Source: Mucilaginibacter flavidus
GTDB taxonomy: Bacteria; Bacteroidota; Bacteroidia; Sphingobacteriales; Sphingobacteriaceae
Length of the DNA stretch: 64,000 nucleotides
Reading direction: 5' to 3'
NCBI RefSeq assembly: GCF_024055575.1
Contig: NZ_JAMXOE010000020.1
Location: forward strand, 60,685-124,684
Shown here: in pieces, positions 1 through 9,563 of the stretch
How positions within the stretch are numbered: the stretch's first letter is position 1
How the letters are laid out: every line of letters begins with the position of its first letter
Made by a program: the position numbers and the translations under genes
Notes under the pieces: model-generated
The model's input: the letters and a program-made list of their open reading frames with translations, nothing else
What the model was told of the DNA's origin: nothing
The model's database searches: none

Positions 1-206
1 AAAAATTCAATTCCTCGACTTTCAGATGGCAGGAAGGTTATGGCGCATTTTCCTATTCGCGTTCACAAATACCGGCCGTGTGCAAATACATTGAAAACCA
101 GGAAGAGCACCATCGAAAGAAGACATTTCTAGAAGAATATAAACACATTCTAGAGGAATCAGAAATAGAATATGACGAGCGTTATATTTTTAAACCGTTG
201 GAATAA
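1..206 (+). CDS. IS200-like transposase, C-terminal part (cut by window start)
   Basis: The frame is open from the window edge to TAA at 204-206. The 67 visible residues carry the conserved tail of Bacteroidota IS200/REP-associated tyrosine transposases: a WQEGYGAFSYS block, a helix with CKYIENQEEHH, then TFLEEY and a closing IEYDERYIF. Enzymes of this HUH family nick single-stranded DNA through a catalytic tyrosine. The HxH and tyrosine regions lie outside the window, so completeness cannot be judged. Palindromes with a CCTACGG core follow directly, as expected if this family mobilises them. Confidence 0.85.
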   Translation, partial: KFNSSTFRWQEGYGAFSYSRSQIPAVCKYIENQEEHHRKKTFLEEYKHILEESEIEYDERYIFKPLE

Positions 207-221
207 ATAGTTCGTTAAGTA

Positions 222-288
222 TTGCACCTACGGCGCAAAAATTGGGGTGGGTGTTTTTTTCTACCGACGTTTTGCACCTACGGTGCAA
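222..288. repeat. Two REP-like palindromes next to the IS200-like gene
   Basis: Position 222-238 (TTGCACCTACGGCGCAA, one mismatched pair) and 272-288 (TTGCACCTACGGTGCAA, perfect 7-bp arms around TAC) form two hairpins 33 bases apart, directly after the transposase stop. The CC-TAC-GG centre recurs at 25354-25366 (GAACCTACGGTTC). This suggests dispersed REP-like units, possibly the substrate of the adjacent transposase. Confidence 0.6.
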
Positions 289-302
289 GCTATTAATCGT
301 CA

Positions 303-333
303 CAAAAAAGCCCCGGAACTTTATCCGGGGCCT
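303..333 (-). terminator. Rho-independent terminator of the M1 peptidase gene
   Basis: The stem GCCCCGGA (310-317) pairs with TCCGGGGC (324-331) around a 6-base loop. Read on the minus strand it is followed by six T. It lies about 30 bases after the stop codon of the leftward peptidase gene. Confidence 0.85.
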
Positions 334-363
334 ATTATTTTCTTAATACAAAATACTATTCGC

Positions 364-2235
364 TTATTTTGCGGCCGCAACTGCCGGCCAGGTGTTGTTT
401 TTCATATCGGCATCCACAAAAATGCCGCCGTCAAGCGTTACTGATTTTACTTCTTTCCCGGTTTTAATTTTTACGGAGATATTTTTCTGGTCCTTTTCCC
501 AAACTATAGGGGTTTGATGGATGGTTTCTGTTGTGCCGTCGGTATAGGTCACAATGGCATCAAACGGCACTGCAAAACCACCTATGTTTTTTATGGCCAG
601 GTTATATCCGCCTGATGTTTTTTCAACGTTATCCAGGCTCAAATCGATGTAGTAAGGCGTGTAAAACCAGTTGTAAAAAAACCAGTCGAGGTTTTTACCA
701 GAGCCGCTCTTCATCGAATTAAAATAATCCCAGGGGATCGGGTGTTTGCTGTTCCAGTTACTCATGTAGGTATGCAACGCTTTTTTAAACAGTTCGTCGC
801 CCAACATATCTTTTAAAGCCAGGTAGCTTAACGATGGCTTGCCATAAGCATTGTTACCACCACCAAATGTTACTTCTGGCGACGGGGTTATTATCGGCAT
901 TTCCTTGGCATGAGGGCCGTGTGTCCACCGGTTAACGCGGAACTGTTTGTAAAACTCATCAGCTTTCGCTTTGCCATTTTCGGCGGTGCCTATTAATAAT
1001 TCAAACGTTGTGGCCCAGCCCTCGTCCATAAAAGCATAACGGCTTTCGTTAGTGCCCATGTAGAAGGGGAAGTAGGTGTGGGCTATTTCATGGTCCTGCA
1101 CCAGCTGCGCAAACGTCAGGTCTTTTGTATGGCTGTCGTTTACCATCATAGGATATTCCATATCGGCAAATCCCTGGAATGATGTTGTTTTAGGGAATGG
1201 GTATGGCACGCCCGGCAGGTTATGCGAAAACCAATCAAGCGTGTTATGTGCAAACTTCACATACTCGTGAAAATCGTTCGAACTATCGGCGAATGCTGCT
1301 TGAATGGCAGTGCGGCGCTGTGTTTTGTCATCAACAATAACGCTTGCTGCATCCCAATCGTAATGATTGCTGACGCCCAGGGCCACATCAGATATGTTGG
1401 TCGAGTTCCATTTCCAGGTATTGGTGGCGTTTTGGGTAGTAATATTTTTAGCGGCAAGGTCCTGCGCGGTAGCTATGTGTATGGTCTCGTCGCTGGTCAT
1501 TGAGGCCTGCAGGCGTTTGGCAAATTCGGGCTGTAAAACCTCGTTGGGGTTTTGCAGGGTACCTGTTGCCCATACCAGGTAGTTTTTAGGTACAGTTACG
1601 CTCAGTTTATAATCGCAAAAGTCGTTATAAAATTCAAGTCCACCGGTGTGCGGCTGGGTATCCCATCCTTTGTAATCATCATAAACCGATACTCTTGGAT
1701 AAAAATATGCAAGGTAATAACTGGTAGAGTCAATCGCCCCATCCCGCCCTTGCCCGCCAGCCAGGTCGTAATGCCAGGCGATGTTCATTTTTAACGAGTC
1801 GTGGGGCATCAGCGGCGATTTTAGACCGACCATCTGGTTGGTGGTAACGGCTTTATCGTTATCCCATTCGGCTTTGGCGCCGTTTATTTTTATATCATCA
1901 ACCTTAATGCCCAGGGGCGCATTTGCAGCGGTAGCCGTTCTGCCACGGTGAACGTTTACGATCAGCTTCATGTTAAGTCGGCGTAATGTATCGGGGCTGT
2001 TATTAAAATAAGTGATGGCTTCAACGCCGGTAATGGTTCTGTTTGGCGGCGCCATACTTACCGATATATCGTAGCGGGCGTGGTTTTGCCAGTACTTTTT
2101 ACCGGGTTTACCATTCAATGAACGGGTGCCTTTATCAAAGGCCTGCTTTATTTCGGGCGGCATGGTTAGTGTTTGCGCATTGGCAAACATAAACGCCCCG
2201 CAAAGAATTGCGGCAAGAGTAAATGATTTTAACAT
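364..2235 (-). CDS. M1 family metallopeptidase, secreted
   Basis: This is a zinc aminopeptidase-like protein of family M1 (gluzincin). The catalytic motif HEIAH is at about residues 382-386, and the third zinc ligand Glu follows after exactly 18 residues (FMDEGWA), the family spacing. An upstream DMEYP stands where M1 enzymes have the GAMEN substrate-binding motif. I chose the ATG at 2235 because it begins a clean Sec signal peptide (MLKSF...ANAQ); a start ten codons upstream would add a charged leader. The product of about 623 residues is predicted to be exported and to trim N-terminal residues from peptides. It is transcribed alone and ends at a good terminator. The physiological substrate is unknown. 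Confidence 0.9.
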   Translation of the reverse strand: MLKSFTLAAILCGAFMFANAQTLTMPPEIKQAFDKGTRSLNGKPGKKYWQNHARYDISVSMAPPNRTITGVEAITYFNNSPDTLRRLNMKLIVNVHRGRTATAANAPLGIKVDDIKINGAKAEWDNDKAVTTNQMVGLKSPLMPHDSLKMNIAWHYDLAGGQGRDGAIDSTSYYLAYFYPRVSVYDDYKGWDTQPHTGGLEFYNDFCDYKLSVTVPKNYLVWATGTLQNPNEVLQPEFAKRLQASMTSDETIHIATAQDLAAKNITTQNATNTWKWNSTNISDVALGVSNHYDWDAASVIVDDKTQRRTAIQAAFADSSNDFHEYVKFAHNTLDWFSHNLPGVPYPFPKTTSFQGFADMEYPMMVNDSHTKDLTFAQLVQDHEIAHTYFPFYMGTNESRYAFMDEGWATTFELLIGTAENGKAKADEFYKQFRVNRWTHGPHAKEMPIITPSPEVTFGGGNNAYGKPSLSYLALKDMLGDELFKKALHTYMSNWNSKHPIPWDYFNSMKSGSGKNLDWFFYNWFYTPYYIDLSLDNVEKTSGGYNLAIKNIGGFAVPFDAIVTYTDGTTETIHQTPIVWEKDQKNISVKIKTGKEVKSVTLDGGIFVDADMKNNTWPAVAAAK

Positions 2236-2330
2236 GGTCAGTTTTTTTGTTGATAGTAAAATCAAATTTATGAAATTATTGGCGGTTTAGTTTTTGTGAT
2301 TGTTTTGTATCAAAACCATTACAAAGAATA

Positions 2331-2362
2331 CCAGAGGATGGCCAAAACCGGCAATCCTCCGG
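2331..2362 (-). terminator. Imperfect hairpin after the VOC gene
   Basis: CCAGAGGATGGCC and GGCAATCCTCCGG form an imperfect stem just past the VOC stop codon. On the minus strand there is no clean T-run after it, so it may act as a 3' stabiliser rather than an efficient terminator. Confidence 0.4.
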
Positions 2363-2369
2363 TATACAT

Positions 2370-2780
2370 TTAAAGTATTTGGTTAAACTCAAGTCTTTCG
2401 CCATCTGGGCCGGTGATGTTAAAATATTTACAACCTTTCTGCCAAAACGGAAGGAAAACGGGGGCAGGTTCAATAACCTGGTAACCATTGCTTTTAAGCG
2501 TTTCAAAAACTGTGTCAACGTCGTCCACATCAAAAGCGATATGGTCTATATGGCCATCCTTCCGGGTTTTAATATCGCCCAATAATGATGAGGGTAGCTG
2601 GTATATTTCAATAATCATATCTCCCCGTTGCATCATTGCCATAATGCCCTTTTCTCCATTCATTACAAAGTCCGAAGCCATTACATTTTCAAACCCCAGC
2701 CCCTTATAAAACGCCGCAGACCGTCCAAGGTCTGTTACGGGAATCCCCAAATGCTGAAAACCGTTGATTTTTATCTCCAT
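2370..2780 (-). CDS. VOC (glyoxalase/bleomycin resistance) superfamily protein
   Basis: A single-domain vicinal oxygen chelate protein of about 136 residues. Two beta-alpha-beta-beta-beta modules are visible, with likely metal ligands at His (FQHLGIPV), Glu (EIYQLP), His (HIDHIAFDV) and Glu (RLEFNQ), as in glyoxalase I-like enzymes. The ATG at 2780 is preferred over the GTG at 2786 because it falls just after the stop of the sugar porter; the two genes are separated by only a few bases and should form one transcript. The substrate cannot be predicted. Lactoylglutathione is unlikely in this phylum, and other dicarbonyls, sugars or thiol adducts are possible. Confidence 0.85.
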   Translation of the reverse strand: MEIKINGFQHLGIPVTDLGRSAAFYKGLGFENVMASDFVMNGEKGIMAMMQRGDMIIEIYQLPSSLLGDIKTRKDGHIDHIAFDVDDVDTVFETLKSNGYQVIEPAPVFLPFWQKGCKYFNITGPDGERLEFNQIL

Positions 2781-2785
2781 AATCA

Positions 2786-4093
2786 CTAATGCAGTACAAT
2801 GTTACTCTCCATGTCCTCCAGTGCAACACCCTTAGTTTCGGGCATCATTTTCCATACATACAGCAGTTGCAGTACCATCATAAAGGCAAAAAAGCCGAAT
2901 ATGTACGCACCGGGCACATTAGCTGCAAAGTATGGGAACACCTGCGCCACCAGCGCGGCAAAAGCCCAATGTGTTAAACAGCCAAACGAGGTGCCGCTTG
3001 CCCGCACCGAATTTGGAAACAACTCCGACAGGAACACCCATATAACAGCTCCCTGCCCAATGGCGTGTGCCGCAATAAACACAAATACATAATACACTAT
3101 CATGCTATGGTCGGTACCATTGAAAGAGAACGCAATAAGCGAGAGGGAAAGGATATATCCAAAGGAGCCTATATACATAAGTGTACGGCGGCCAAACCTG
3201 TCGATTAAATACCAGCCTGTTATGGTGAATATTAAATTAACCACACCAATACCCACTGTTGACAGCAAGGCACCACTGCGCTGGATGCCGGCCATTTCAA
3301 ACACCTTTGGTGCAAAATAAATAATGGCATTAACGCCCGAAAGCTGGTTAAAAAACGCAATTAAAAATGCCAGTACTAAAGGCTTGTAAAATTTTTTGCT
3401 GAATAAAGCTTCTTTGGTCGACGAAACAGAATTTTTTATTTGGTCGATCATGGAATCGGTGGCTTCTCCGGTAAGCAGCAGTACTTGTTTGGCAGCAGCA
3501 TAGTCCTTTTTATAAAGCACCAACCAGCGAGGTGTTTCGGGAGTAAACAGCATCAGGGCCGAAAATGCCAGGGAAGGTATTGCCACAACGCCCAGCATCC
3601 AGCGCCAATCGTCCACGCCGCCAAAGCCTTGTAATAAATAGTTGGATAAATAGGCCACCAAAATACCGGCAACAATGTTCAGCTGGAACGAAATCACCAT
3701 GCGACCGCGGTATTGGGGTGGCGCGATTTCTGAAATATACACCGGTGCCACCACTGAAGATGCGCCAATAGCCAAACCGCCAACAAACCTGAAAAACATA
3801 AACAAATAAACTCCTGGCGACAGCGCTGCGCCCAGCGAGGTGATGAAAAACAGTAATCCTATCCAAAGCAGCGTTTTTTTACGGCCAATTTTATTTGCCG
3901 GGATATTACCTAATGCCGCTCCAACCGCTGTGCCATATAGCGCCATTGCAATAGCTGTACCATGCATCAGGTCGCTAAGGCCCCATAATTTTTGGATGGC
4001 TTGTTCGGCGCCCGAAATTACGGCAACATCCAAACCAAAAAGCAGGCCGCCTAACCCAACGGTTATTGACCACAGTACAAGTTTTTTATTCAT
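2786..4093 (-). CDS. MFS sugar porter (sugar:H+ symporter family)
   Basis: A 435-residue transporter with about twelve membrane segments and the signatures of the Sugar Porter family (XylE/GLUT type): GLLFGLDVAVISGA in helix 1, an NKIGRKK loop 2-3 motif, PETPRWLV at the central loop, QLSGVNAIIYFAP in helix 7, DRFGRR in loop 8-9 and PETKG near the C terminus. These predict uptake of a hexose or pentose across the inner membrane, probably coupled to protons. The substrate is not assignable from motifs alone. It is followed within a few bases by the VOC gene. The start is the only in-frame ATG giving an intact helix 1. Confidence 0.93.
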   Translation of the reverse strand: MNKKLVLWSITVGLGGLLFGLDVAVISGAEQAIQKLWGLSDLMHGTAIAMALYGTAVGAALGNIPANKIGRKKTLLWIGLLFFITSLGAALSPGVYLFMFFRFVGGLAIGASSVVAPVYISEIAPPQYRGRMVISFQLNIVAGILVAYLSNYLLQGFGGVDDWRWMLGVVAIPSLAFSALMLFTPETPRWLVLYKKDYAAAKQVLLLTGEATDSMIDQIKNSVSSTKEALFSKKFYKPLVLAFLIAFFNQLSGVNAIIYFAPKVFEMAGIQRSGALLSTVGIGVVNLIFTITGWYLIDRFGRRTLMYIGSFGYILSLSLIAFSFNGTDHSMIVYYVFVFIAAHAIGQGAVIWVFLSELFPNSVRASGTSFGCLTHWAFAALVAQVFPYFAANVPGAYIFGFFAFMMVLQLLYVWKMMPETKGVALEDMESNIVLH

Positions 4094-4203
4094 AACGGTA
4101 TTACAAAAGGTTTATCAGGATAACGAGAGCCAATATATGTTAATTCAAGCAAAAACATGGTTTTTTTGTAGAGACACAAAGTATTGTTACTCTACGGGTT
4201 TAA

Positions 4204-5391
4204 TCATACCCCTTCCCGGTATTTCATGTTCATCAGTTTATTGGGTTGCAGGTACAGGCAATCATTTTTAAAATCAAGTATCATATTAAAGCGCTTCAGT
4301 AAATCGTTGCCGAAGTTATTGATCTCAAATCCGGCCGGGTTTTTACCTGCCAAAATTGAGGTTGGAATATTGGTAAGCGCAATGTTGTTTATTTTTAACA
4401 GCGGTGCGAGCACTACTTTAATTCCAAATTTTACGCCCCGTGGGTTTTTCAGCACCGTTGTTTTTATCAACTTTAAATCAGCTGCGAAATTCCGGCTGGC
4501 GGCCCAGGCGCTGTCCAGGATGATAGCCTGGTCGGCGCCGGTGTCCATTAAAAAATTACCGGCAAATTTATTTTTACCAATTTCAAAGTTTCCTTTGGCT
4601 ATAACAAATGAGTTTCTGAAATCCAGTTTTGATTTGGTGTAACCCTTCAGCTCCTTTGGTAGTTTTGAATGGATAATAATAATGCTTTTATCATAGTCGA
4701 TTTGCACGCATTTACCCTCGAAAAGGTTCCAGCCGAAACGGCCATCCATGTCGTGGGCGGTTAACGTTGTTACGCCAACCTCCGGGTTGTTCCAAACCAA
4801 ATGGCCCATTTGTATTTTAAATACCTTGTTTATTTTATTATAATCCGGGTTAGTGGCGCCTGATAAAGCGCCGGGCCGGTTCGACAGCAATCTCGTCTTT
4901 TTCAGGATGGCGTCTTTGGTTAACCTGAAATCCCACGACCCGGTATCAAAATGTATGGTTAAAGTATCAGTACCGTTAACTATAGCCTTTACCGCAATTG
5001 CATTGTAGGAGGTAAGTACAAACGGGATGGTATCATGCGCAGCAACATTGCTTTTCGCCGTGGCTTCCGGCGGTATGGCGCTGGCAATTTGGGTAAAGCA
5101 TGAATCTTTTCCATTCAGCACCACCACAAAATTGAACCGGGTTCCGGGCTTTACTTTTACTTTGATGGAGTCGATATCGGTATAAAAAGTAACCCACTTT
5201 GTTTTGCGTGTTCTGTCGGCAGTAAAAACATCCGGTTTAATTTGAGGCGAGAGTGACCAAGCATTTTTATCAAAATAGCCGCCATCGTTTATGGCAACCC
5301 TTTTTGATGACGCCCTAATAAACGGCAGTTTTGTTTGTGCGAAAACCGGTTGAATTAAAAAAAGAAATATAAGGATACGATAGTTTTTCAT
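4204..5391 (-). CDS. Secreted clan AA aspartic protease-like protein
   Basis: Two Asp-Thr-Gly motifs are visible: FDTGSWDFRLT near residue 165 and MDTGADQAIIL near residue 285, the latter in a setting typical of retropepsin-like (clan AA) proteases. Two active-site motifs in one chain of about 395 residues suggest a bilobed single-chain enzyme. The ATG at 5391 starts a signal peptide (KNYRILIFLFLI...VFAQ); an upstream ATG at 5418 would add nine non-hydrophobic residues. The region before the first motif (residues 25-150) is beta-rich and unassigned. The gene is divergent from the acyltransferase gene with a 92-bp gap. Bacteroidota have many such secreted proteins with unknown substrates. Confidence 0.8.
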   Translation of the reverse strand: MKNYRILIFLFLIQPVFAQTKLPFIRASSKRVAINDGGYFDKNAWSLSPQIKPDVFTADRTRKTKWVTFYTDIDSIKVKVKPGTRFNFVVVLNGKDSCFTQIASAIPPEATAKSNVAAHDTIPFVLTSYNAIAVKAIVNGTDTLTIHFDTGSWDFRLTKDAILKKTRLLSNRPGALSGATNPDYNKINKVFKIQMGHLVWNNPEVGVTTLTAHDMDGRFGWNLFEGKCVQIDYDKSIIIIHSKLPKELKGYTKSKLDFRNSFVIAKGNFEIGKNKFAGNFLMDTGADQAIILDSAWAASRNFAADLKLIKTTVLKNPRGVKFGIKVVLAPLLKINNIALTNIPTSILAGKNPAGFEINNFGNDLLKRFNMILDFKNDCLYLQPNKLMNMKYREGV

Positions 5392-5483
5392 GTGTGTTTC
5401 CAGGTGCTCCAATGTCAATAAAATACCGGAAAATTTCCATTTAAATTTACGTTATTGCGAATGCTGTAACAGGCGCAATAAAA

Positions 5484-6572
5484 ATGGAAAAACCAGCTCC
5501 GGAAATACTTCAAACCAAACAGCATTTCGAAATCCTTGATGGCTTGCGTGGTGTAGCAGCGCTAGCCGTTGTTACTTTCCATTTTATGGAGATGGCTTAT
5601 TCCGATTATAGCAAAAATTTTATCGGTCACGGTTTCTTGGCGGTCGATTTCTTTTTCTGCCTGTCAGGGTTTGTTATCGGCTACGCTTACGATGACCGGA
5701 TTGCCAAAATAGGTGTTTTAGAATTTTTTAAATCGAGGCTGATAAGGTTGCACCCGCAGGTTATTCTGGGTTCAATATTAGGCCTGTTCGCCTTCCTGTT
5801 CGACCCATTTGGCGGGCACCCGGAATTGTATAGTGCCGGCAAAATCCTTCTTGTTTTTATTTGCTCCGTTTTCATGGTGCCATTCCCGGTGGTTACCGAT
5901 AGAGCATTCAATCTCTTTAGTTTCAATGCGCCGGCATGGTCGTTGTTTTGGGAGTATGTTGCAAACATTGTTTATGCATTTGTGCTTTGCAGGTTAAATC
6001 GTCAGTTTTTATTATTGCTGACCGTGATTTCGGCCGTCGGGCTTTGTTTTGTTGGCTATCGTACCGGCAACCTGATGGGCGGCTGGGGCGGGCCGAATTT
6101 TTGGGATGGCTGCGCCCGGATTTCCTTTTCGTTTTTAGCGGGATTGCTGATTTACCGCTCAAACTGGATTATTAAAAATAAGCTGGGTTTTATTGGCTTA
6201 ACAATATTATTAGCCCTGGCATTTGTAATGCCATTCACTAAATGGAATTGGCTAACCGAGTCATTTGTAGTATTATTTTACTTCCCTCTGCTGATTGCCT
6301 TAGGCGCCGGGGCAGTTTTAACCAATGGGTTGAAAAAGCTGTGCGTATTTTCCGGTAAAATATCTTATCCCCTGTACATGACGCACTACGCCGCAATATG
6401 GATGTTCGGGAATTACTATGCAAGTCACAAACCGGGCACAGGCCAATTGACATTGATCATCATAACAGGAATTATTTTGTTGGTTGGTGTGGCGTATTTG
6501 ATTATGGAGGGGTTTGATATCCCTGTAAGAAAGTACTTGACCGAACGCAGGAAGAAAACACTGGAAAGCTAA
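5484..6572 (+). CDS. Acyltransferase 3 family membrane protein (OafA/YrhL type)
   Basis: A 362-residue integral membrane protein with about ten helices. The N terminus has the family hallmark LDGLRGVAALAVVTFHF, where His33 is the expected catalytic residue. A second conserved patch DFFFCLSGFVIGYAY follows. Acyltransferase 3 proteins move acetyl or other acyl groups from the cytoplasm onto sugars of lipopolysaccharide, exopolysaccharide or secondary metabolites. No glycan cluster surrounds it, so the acceptor is unknown. It stands alone, convergent with the DUF3606 gene. Confidence 0.9.
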   Translation: MEKPAPEILQTKQHFEILDGLRGVAALAVVTFHFMEMAYSDYSKNFIGHGFLAVDFFFCLSGFVIGYAYDDRIAKIGVLEFFKSRLIRLHPQVILGSILGLFAFLFDPFGGHPELYSAGKILLVFICSVFMVPFPVVTDRAFNLFSFNAPAWSLFWEYVANIVYAFVLCRLNRQFLLLLTVISAVGLCFVGYRTGNLMGGWGGPNFWDGCARISFSFLAGLLIYRSNWIIKNKLGFIGLTILLALAFVMPFTKWNWLTESFVVLFYFPLLIALGAGAVLTNGLKKLCVFSGKISYPLYMTHYAAIWMFGNYYASHKPGTGQLTLIIITGIILLVGVAYLIMEGFDIPVRKYLTERRKKTLES

Positions 6573-6605
6573 GCCGCCAGGTATTATCGCATCGAATATT
6601 CTATT

Positions 6606-6788
6606 CTACGATGCTTTCTTATTCAAATAATGCTCAACAGAGGTTATTGAACTACCAACAGCCAGTACCGCAGCTCTTATTTGTTCAGGCCTGACGTTAA
6701 ACCTGCTTGCCCAATATTCAATTTCGTAATATTCGGTTATATCTATAATATTATGATTGCGGTTTATGGGTATGATATTATCTTCCAT
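6606..6788 (-). CDS. DUF3606 family small protein
   Basis: A 60-residue acidic-to-neutral protein. The core EYYEIEYWASRFNVRPEQI followed by AAVLAVGSSITSVEHYL matches the DUF3606 family, which is short, predicted helical and often found near stress genes. The function is unknown. Its length is normal for the family, so it is probably a complete gene. It is read toward the acyltransferase gene. Confidence 0.75.
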   Translation of the reverse strand: MEDNIIPINRNHNIIDITEYYEIEYWASRFNVRPEQIRAAVLAVGSSITSVEHYLNKKAS

Positions 6789-7041
6789 TGCAATGTGTAT
6801 TTATTACTGTAATAACGTTTTAACAGGTAAATTAGTTTTATAATAAATATTCTCACTGGTTTTGAGCAGGCATCATTAATGTTATTCCATTTATTGCAGG
6901 GGCGCAGTTGGTTCCAACTACAAAAATCAGGTGAAAATACTCAGGCAATTACCGTGTTTTTACGCTGGTAAATGTCCTGTAGTTTTTCTATTATTAGCCT
7001 TAATTTCTTGATAATCATCCTGCTTTTCAATTAAAAAAAAT

Positions 7042-9051
7042 ATGACGGACAACCATACACCCAATCCCGCATTTCAGCTTGGCATTTGCATGGCTGGTGC
7101 AGTCTCGGCAGGCGCCTACACCGCGGGCGTTATGGACTACCTGTTAGAAGCGCTGGCTGCGTACGAAAAAACACGCGGGCAAAACGGCTTTCCTTCGCAC
7201 AAAATTGAGATCCCGGTTATGGGTGGCGCCTCGGCCGGCGGGATGACTGCTATTATTACCGCTGCTGCCTTGCAGCAGGGCATTACCCCTGTAACAGCAC
7301 CATTGCCTGACCCGCAGGAGGAGCGCCCGGAAAACATCCTTTATCATTCGTGGGTTGATTTGACCGCACGCGATATGTTCAGTAAAATGCTCGCTACTGA
7401 TGATATAGGCAGCGATGTTGTTTCGGCACTTAACTGCCGGTTTATAGATGAGGTGGCGCAGCGGGCCATCAGGCCCGACGGGTCTGTTGCCTGGCAGGAG
7501 CTGCCGGATTTTTTTCCCCGTAAACTCAAATTGTTTACTACATTAAGCAACCTCGAAGGTTTTACGTATGATATAACGTTCAAATCGGATGCGCCGGGTA
7601 CCCGCCACCCTTATTACATGCAGCTTCACAATGATTATGCCTGCTTTGAATTGCTAAGGCAGGGAGAGCAGCCAACTTCGGATGGGTGGATGCCGCTCAA
7701 TATCAAATCGGGCGAAAACACCCGGGCCGCCATGGATGCAGCTATGGCAACGGGCGCTTTCCCGGTTGGCCTGCGTTCAAGGGTAGTGAGCCGGACCGAA
7801 AAAACAGTCAACAACAACCCTTTATATGATAATAAAACGATTAAGGCTATCCAGACGGACCGCGACCCCTATAACAGTCTGAATGTTGATGGTGGCATTA
7901 TAAATAACGAGCCTTTTGATAAAGTTAGGGAGGTGTTAGCGGTCATAACTGAACAACCGGATCAAAATGACTACGAAAGCTATAATAAGTTCAAGTCTAC
8001 CATTTTGATGATTGCCCCTTTTCCAAGCACAAAACCACAGACCATAAGCCTTAGCGATAAACTGCTGCATGTTGTTGGCCTTACCCTTTCGGCTATGATT
8101 AGCCAGATGCGCGCCAAAGCCTCACAAATTAAGGACGCGATGAACCCTGACTGTGCCGGACAGTACCTGGTGGATCCCTCGCGTACCATCAACAGGGGAA
8201 CGACAGAACAAAAAACAATACAGGGTGAACGGGCAATTGCCTGTGGCGCGCTGGGTGGCTTTAGCGGTTTTTTAAATAAGGAATTTCGTGTGCACGATTT
8301 TTTCCTTGGCCGGTATAATTGCCAGGTTTTTCTGCAGCAGTATTTTACAATCCCGGCAACCGGCCTGGAGGCTAACCCGATTTTTGCAGCAGGCTACAGA
8401 GGCGTTGATTTGACTCAGTTTACAGCAAAAGACGGGAGCATTCAGATTTTACCCGTAGGAAACGGTGAAATTAAAATGCCGGAAATAAACTTTTGCGGCG
8501 GCAACAAACAATGGCCCGTTCAAAACTGGGACGCCATTGAACAATATAGCGGCGCGCTTAAAAGCCGCATCCAAAAAGTGATTTTGAATATAACGGACTA
8601 CAAGCCCGTAGCTAAATTCTTCCTGGGGATTGGAACTTTTATTCTATTACGCGGCCTGCTAACAAAAGCAATACTTAGCACTTTAAAAGAGGAATTTACC
8701 AGTTGGGGCTTGTTAAAAGGCTTTACGCCGCAACCTGTTATAGACCCCAAAACATTTCCGCTGGCTACCTTTACTTCAACAATTACGGGTAATTTCAGGT
8801 ATCTTGACGTAAATATTGACGGCAACCCGGTTCCGGTAACCGCATCAGGTATCTCCTATCAGCAAAACATCGACAATAAGGTACTCAAGGCCGTTTACCG
8901 TTTTTCGGGCGGCCCGGGAGATTACAATGTGTTTTTTAGCTGCACAATAAATGGCGTGGCGAAGTCGGCAGAGAAGGGCGGGCAGGGCATCCATGGCAAA
9001 ATCGGCCCCGAAGGTCATTATGAATTAACAGTGGAGGTTCCGCTGAGTTAA
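7042..9051 (+). CDS. Patatin-like phospholipase domain protein
   Basis: A 669-residue protein whose N-terminal third is a patatin/RssA-type acyl hydrolase domain. It has a glycine-rich oxyanion stretch near residue 20 (GICMAGAVSAG), the nucleophile elbow GASAG with Ser64, and the catalytic dyad Asp283 in VDGGIINNEP. These predict lipid acyl hydrolase activity. A hydrophobic stretch near residue 530 could be a membrane contact, and the last 130 residues look beta-rich. No signal peptide is seen, so a cytoplasmic or membrane-peripheral location is likely. It is monocistronic, convergent with a receiver-domain gene. The C-terminal part is longer than in simple patatins and unassigned. Confidence 0.88.
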   Translation: MTDNHTPNPAFQLGICMAGAVSAGAYTAGVMDYLLEALAAYEKTRGQNGFPSHKIEIPVMGGASAGGMTAIITAAALQQGITPVTAPLPDPQEERPENILYHSWVDLTARDMFSKMLATDDIGSDVVSALNCRFIDEVAQRAIRPDGSVAWQELPDFFPRKLKLFTTLSNLEGFTYDITFKSDAPGTRHPYYMQLHNDYACFELLRQGEQPTSDGWMPLNIKSGENTRAAMDAAMATGAFPVGLRSRVVSRTEKTVNNNPLYDNKTIKAIQTDRDPYNSLNVDGGIINNEPFDKVREVLAVITEQPDQNDYESYNKFKSTILMIAPFPSTKPQTISLSDKLLHVVGLTLSAMISQMRAKASQIKDAMNPDCAGQYLVDPSRTINRGTTEQKTIQGERAIACGALGGFSGFLNKEFRVHDFFLGRYNCQVFLQQYFTIPATGLEANPIFAAGYRGVDLTQFTAKDGSIQILPVGNGEIKMPEINFCGGNKQWPVQNWDAIEQYSGALKSRIQKVILNITDYKPVAKFFLGIGTFILLRGLLTKAILSTLKEEFTSWGLLKGFTPQPVIDPKTFPLATFTSTITGNFRYLDVNIDGNPVPVTASGISYQQNIDNKVLKAVYRFSGGPGDYNVFFSCTINGVAKSAEKGGQGIHGKIGPEGHYELTVEVPLS

Positions 9052-9155
9052 AATAACGTATGTATGCAGGAGTAAACCGTGCCGCCTGAAGCGTTATTAG
9101 CTAATTACCAGATAAAAAAACAGATAATACAAACAACCAATAATTGCGTCAACCC

Positions 9156-9563
9156 TTATTCCACCAAATTGAAAATTTTAAAGATTTTATCAGAAAATAA
9201 GGGCTTGATAATATAATCTTTTATAAAGGGGTAGTTACTTGCACGCAGCTTATCCTCATCGTGCACCGATGATGTTAGCAGGAAAACTTCGCATTTCTCT
9301 TTCCCGACCATGCTTAGGTATGTGTAGTTTTCTAAAAACTCCCAGCCGTTCATTACCGGCATATGCAGGTCGAGCAAAATATAATCGTAGCCGAACGTTG
9401 GCTGCGTAGCTTTTTTCTCCGTGATGAGGTCGATGGCTATCTTGCCGTTTAAACAAGCAGTAATGTTTGAGTTTGCAAAGTATTTTTTGATATACCTTGT
9501 CGATATTAAATTATTCAGGTCGTCATCATCTATCAACAAAACGTTTATCGCTTTATTTTGCAT
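9156..9563 (-). CDS. Stand-alone CheY-like response regulator receiver
   Basis: A 135-residue receiver domain with no output domain. The acidic cluster is LLIDDDD near residue 13, the phospho-acceptor is Asp65 in ILLDLHMPVMNG, the Thr/Ser switch is in FLLTSS near residue 98, and the Lys is in IIKPL near residue 121. Such single-domain regulators in Bacteroidota usually act in phosphorelays with hybrid histidine kinases. No kinase gene is adjacent, so the partner is unknown. The 288-bp region upstream (9564-9851) shows no further gene. Confidence 0.92.
   Translation of the reverse strand: MQNKAINVLLIDDDDLNNLISTRYIKKYFANSNITACLNGKIAIDLITEKKATQPTFGYDYILLDLHMPVMNGWEFLENYTYLSMVGKEKCEVFLLTSSVHDEDKLRASNYPFIKDYIIKPLFSDKIFKIFNLVE

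Noticed and set aside
247..444. 65-codon rightward reading
   Set aside because: It covers a REP palindrome, the terminator and the end of the M1 gene on the other strand; no coding character.
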